This document shows, piece after piece, positions 59,730 to 64,000 of a stretch of 64,000 bases of DNA. The first letter of the stretch is position 1, and every line of letters begins with the position of its first letter. The notes below the pieces were generated by a model, which saw nothing but the letters and a program-made list of their open reading frames with translations, had not been told where the DNA came from and did no database searches. The translations under genes and the position numbers were made by a program. Source of the DNA: Aquabacter sediminis (lineage in GTDB: Bacteria > Pseudomonadota > Alphaproteobacteria > Rhizobiales > Xanthobacteraceae); the NCBI RefSeq assembly GCF_028863665.1, contig NZ_JARBFX010000008.1, positions 124,001 through 188,000 of the forward strand, in the 5' to 3' direction.

Positions 59730-60548
59730 TCAGGGCAGCGCGAGCTTGGCGGCGCCAAGAATGGGGCCGGGCGCGCCGGGGGAGCCGCTCTGCACCATCA
59801 CCACCACCTGGTCGACACCCTCTTGCTGGATGCGGCTCAGATCCACCTCGTAGCGGGCGGCGCCGCCCGTCCAGGGACCGAGGCGGATCCAGCCGCGCAC
59901 GATATTGGTGTAAGTGACGGTCTTGCCGGCATTCTCCCCGCGCCCGATGGACACCGCCTGGCTGGCGATGACCGGGCAGACCCACACATCGGCAGAAATC
60001 TCGGGGGTCACCGGCACATGGGCGGTTCCGGTGGGGCCGGGCCCGCTTTTGGGAGTGGCGGTGGCCTCGTGGCCCTTGGCGGCAGGCAGCTCGATGACCA
60101 GCGCATCCTTGTCGCGCGTCAGCGTCACCGGCACCGAGAGGACGGTGGCGTCGTCACGGACGCGGGAGACGGCCTTTTCCACCGACCGGCGATCGCTGCC
60201 CTTGGCGGCGACGACACCGTCCACCACCATTTGCGGCGTATAGATCATGCGGTCGCCGCGCAGGTCCGCATAGGCGCGCTGGCGCAGCGAATGGCCGTGC
60301 TTGGCCAGCGTGTCCTTCCAACCCACATAGTCCCAATAATCCACCGCCAAGGTGAGGGCGATCACCTGCGGATCGGCCGCCAGCTCGGAGAGCAGCGTGT
60401 CGGCGGGCGGGCAGGAGGCGCAGCCCTGGCTGGTGAAAAGCTCGACCACCGCCTTGGGCCTCTGGTCCGCCGCCTGTGCGGAGACGCCCGGACAGGCGGC
60501 AGCCAACGCAGCGGCAAGCAGGAGAGAACGGGCGCGGAACGGGCTCAT
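59730..60548 (-). CDS. DUF1223 thioredoxin-like exported protein
   Basis: 272 residues. Signal peptide (RARSLLLAAALAAACPGVSAQAA) then the DUF1223 domain: VVELFTSQGCASCPPADTLLSELAADPQVIALTLAVDYWDYVGWKDTLAKHGHSLRQRAYADLRGDRMIYTPQMVVDG. The CASC pair matches a thioredoxin-type CxxC, so a periplasmic redox role is likely but untested. The C-terminal half is beta-rich. Single gene. Confidence 0.87.
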   Translation of the reverse strand: MSPFRARSLLLAAALAAACPGVSAQAADQRPKAVVELFTSQGCASCPPADTLLSELAADPQVIALTLAVDYWDYVGWKDTLAKHGHSLRQRAYADLRGDRMIYTPQMVVDGVVAAKGSDRRSVEKAVSRVRDDATVLSVPVTLTRDKDALVIELPAAKGHEATATPKSGPGPTGTAHVPVTPEISADVWVCPVIASQAVSIGRGENAGKTVTYTNIVRGWIRLGPWTGGAARYEVDLSRIQQEGVDQVVVMVQSGSPGAPGPILGAAKLALP

Positions 60549-60690
60549 CTGCGGCAGTTCAACCTTTCAGGGACGGGAGGCCAAGGCTTAGGCCCCCGCC
60601 GGGGGAGAGGCTACTCACTTCGCGGTGAGAGGAGGGCCCCTCACCGAGGCGTGCGATGCGGCCGCGCCAGCGGGCAGCCAGACACGAAAA

Positions 60691-60715
60691 CGGCCGCGCC
60701 TGAGGGGCGCGGCCG
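60691..60715 (-). terminator. 10-bp GC hairpin with T-run on minus strand
   Basis: CGGCCGCGCC-TGAGG-GGCGCGGCCG. On the minus strand it is followed by GTTTTCG (AAAA at 60687-60690). It could stop transcripts from acnA that pass the hairpin next to its stop. Confidence 0.55.
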
Positions 60716-60767
60716 GGAGGTAACTCCGACATGCGGCAGGCGTAGATGCTGGCCCGTCCCTTGAAAC

Positions 60768-60873
60768 GTCATGGCCGGGCTTGGCCCGGGCCTCCACGCC
60801 CCCTCCGCTCGCGCACCGCAACAGGGCCGATCCCAGCCAACCCCGTGGGCGGCTGGGACAAGCCCGGCCATGA
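60768..60873. repeat. palindromic repeat, family A copy 4
   Basis: CGTCATGGCCGGGCTTGGCC at the left and, inverted, GGGACAAGCCCGGCCATGA at the right, with CCTCCACG/CGTGGGCGG inside. It is the most diverged of the four copies. It fills much of the 420-base gap between the DUF1223 and acnA genes, whose only other contents are the two hairpins listed. Confidence 0.8.
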
Positions 60874-60939
60874 AGCCCGGCCCCAGGAAAGCAGGGCCAC
60901 ACCCCCGTCGCGAGGGATCGCCCGCACGTTTCGAAAGCA

Positions 60940-60961
60940 GGCGGCGCCAGAAGGCGCCGCC
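60940..60961 (-). terminator. hairpin directly after acnA
   Basis: GGCGGCGCC-AGAA-GGCGCCGCC, a perfect 9-bp stem seven bases beyond the acnA stop. On the minus strand it runs into TGCTTTCG, a weak T-tract. Probable acnA terminator. Confidence 0.6.
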
Positions 60962-60968
60962 GTCAGCC

Positions 60969-63665
<2,697 letters not shown>

Positions 63666-63850
63666 GGCGGGTAGTCTCCGGTTCGATGATCGACCGACGC
63701 AATACGGCCTCGGAAACCGGGAGAGTGGTGCCCGGCCACCTTGGACGGTGCGGTTCAGCCGCTTTATAGAGCCATTTCAAAGCGCGGTCATGCGCTAAGA
63801 CGAGCGAATGTGCAATGCATCTAAAGCGGGATCTGCCATGCCCCGAGGCC

Positions 63851-64000
63851 ATGCCCTGGTCGGACGCGGTTCTGCGCGCCGAGGACCTCGCCCTCCAGCG
63901 GGGACTTCGGCTGCTGTTCTCAGGGCTTAGCTTTGCCGTGCGATCGGGCGAGGCGCTCGTCGTCGTCGGTCCCAATGGCGCGGGAAAATCCTCGCTGCTG
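63851..64000 (+). CDS. ccmA: heme exporter ATP-binding protein CcmA, 3' end missing
   Basis: The first 50 codons of an ABC ATPase. From ATG at 63851: [20 protein letters not shown], then [15 protein letters not shown] (Walker A), where the window ends. CcmA energises CcmB for cytochrome c maturation. The short strand before the P-loop and the divergent pairing with acnA support CcmA over other ABC ATPases, but most of the protein is not visible. Confidence 0.75.
   Translation, partial: MPWSDAVLRAEDLALQRGLRLLFSGLSFAVRSGEALVVVGPNGAGKSSLL

Overview
The window is a GC-rich stretch (about two thirds G+C by eye) of an alphaproteobacterial chromosome. The lineage is most likely Hyphomicrobiales, and a Xanthobacteraceae-like relative is my best guess. 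The evidence is a circularly permuted two-piece tmRNA gene, an alpha-type SspB, the acnA/ccmA divergent pair, an SRP RNA gene upstream of dnaX, and two families of palindromic intergenic repeats of a kind common in this order. No tRNA, rRNA, insertion sequence or CRISPR array was seen. Both ends are cut inside genes (uvrD on the left, ccmA on the right).

Layout. 1-11.2 kb: uvrD (partial), a membrane protein with a degenerate GGDEF domain, prmA, a 56-residue protein, a thioesterase, a D-lactate/glycolate-type FAD oxidase and a very large AsmA-family protein. 11.4-16.7 kb: the replication/housekeeping block ybaB-dnaX-SRP RNA, split by an AT-rich insertion (about 11.95-13.44 kb). The insertion carries a 78-residue Gly/Cys-tailed precursor-like peptide followed at once by a graspetide-type ATP-grasp ligase; this is the best candidate for an undescribed system. 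16.9-24.4 kb: acyl-CoA dehydrogenase, Sua5, GNAT, nitronate monooxygenase and LysR, then an AbiE-type toxin-antitoxin pair with palindromes in its promoter. 24.5-38.5 kb: metabolic and regulatory genes (Tag, Ldh_2 dehydrogenase, creatininase-family hydrolase, MarR, SDR, EamA permease, amidotransferase, group III truncated globin plus HPP-CBS protein, RecR, MocR-type and LysR regulators, aldo-keto reductase, MFS exporter, VOC protein).

38.5-45.9 kb: eight same-strand genes that together read as the lower 4,5-cleavage pathway. Two 2-pyrone-4,6-dicarboxylate (PDC) hydrolases, an oxalomesaconate tautomerase (GalD-like), a hydratase (GalB-like) and a CHA aldolase (LigK-like) would take PDC to pyruvate plus oxaloacetate. 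A Bug-type periplasmic receptor, a DUF1932 dehydrogenase and a LysR regulator accompany them. One PDC hydrolase has a Tat-type signal peptide. The ring-cleavage dioxygenase is not in the window.

45.9-54.4 kb: folA, a flavin amine oxidase, sspB, the split tmRNA gene (tag ANDNYAPVAVAA), xerD with a small overlapping membrane-protein gene, aroK-aroB, a ThiF/MoeB-type enzyme lacking the usual zinc cysteines, and cysG. 54.6-55.76 kb: a second AT-rich insertion encoding a YopT/C58-like cysteine protease. 55.8-64 kb: polA, DUF2794, a terminator-ended structured RNA candidate, a DUF1223 protein, acnA and the start of ccmA.

The two AT-rich islands stand out from their neighbours in base composition and have no integrase beside them. 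They are the regions most likely to have been acquired by transfer.
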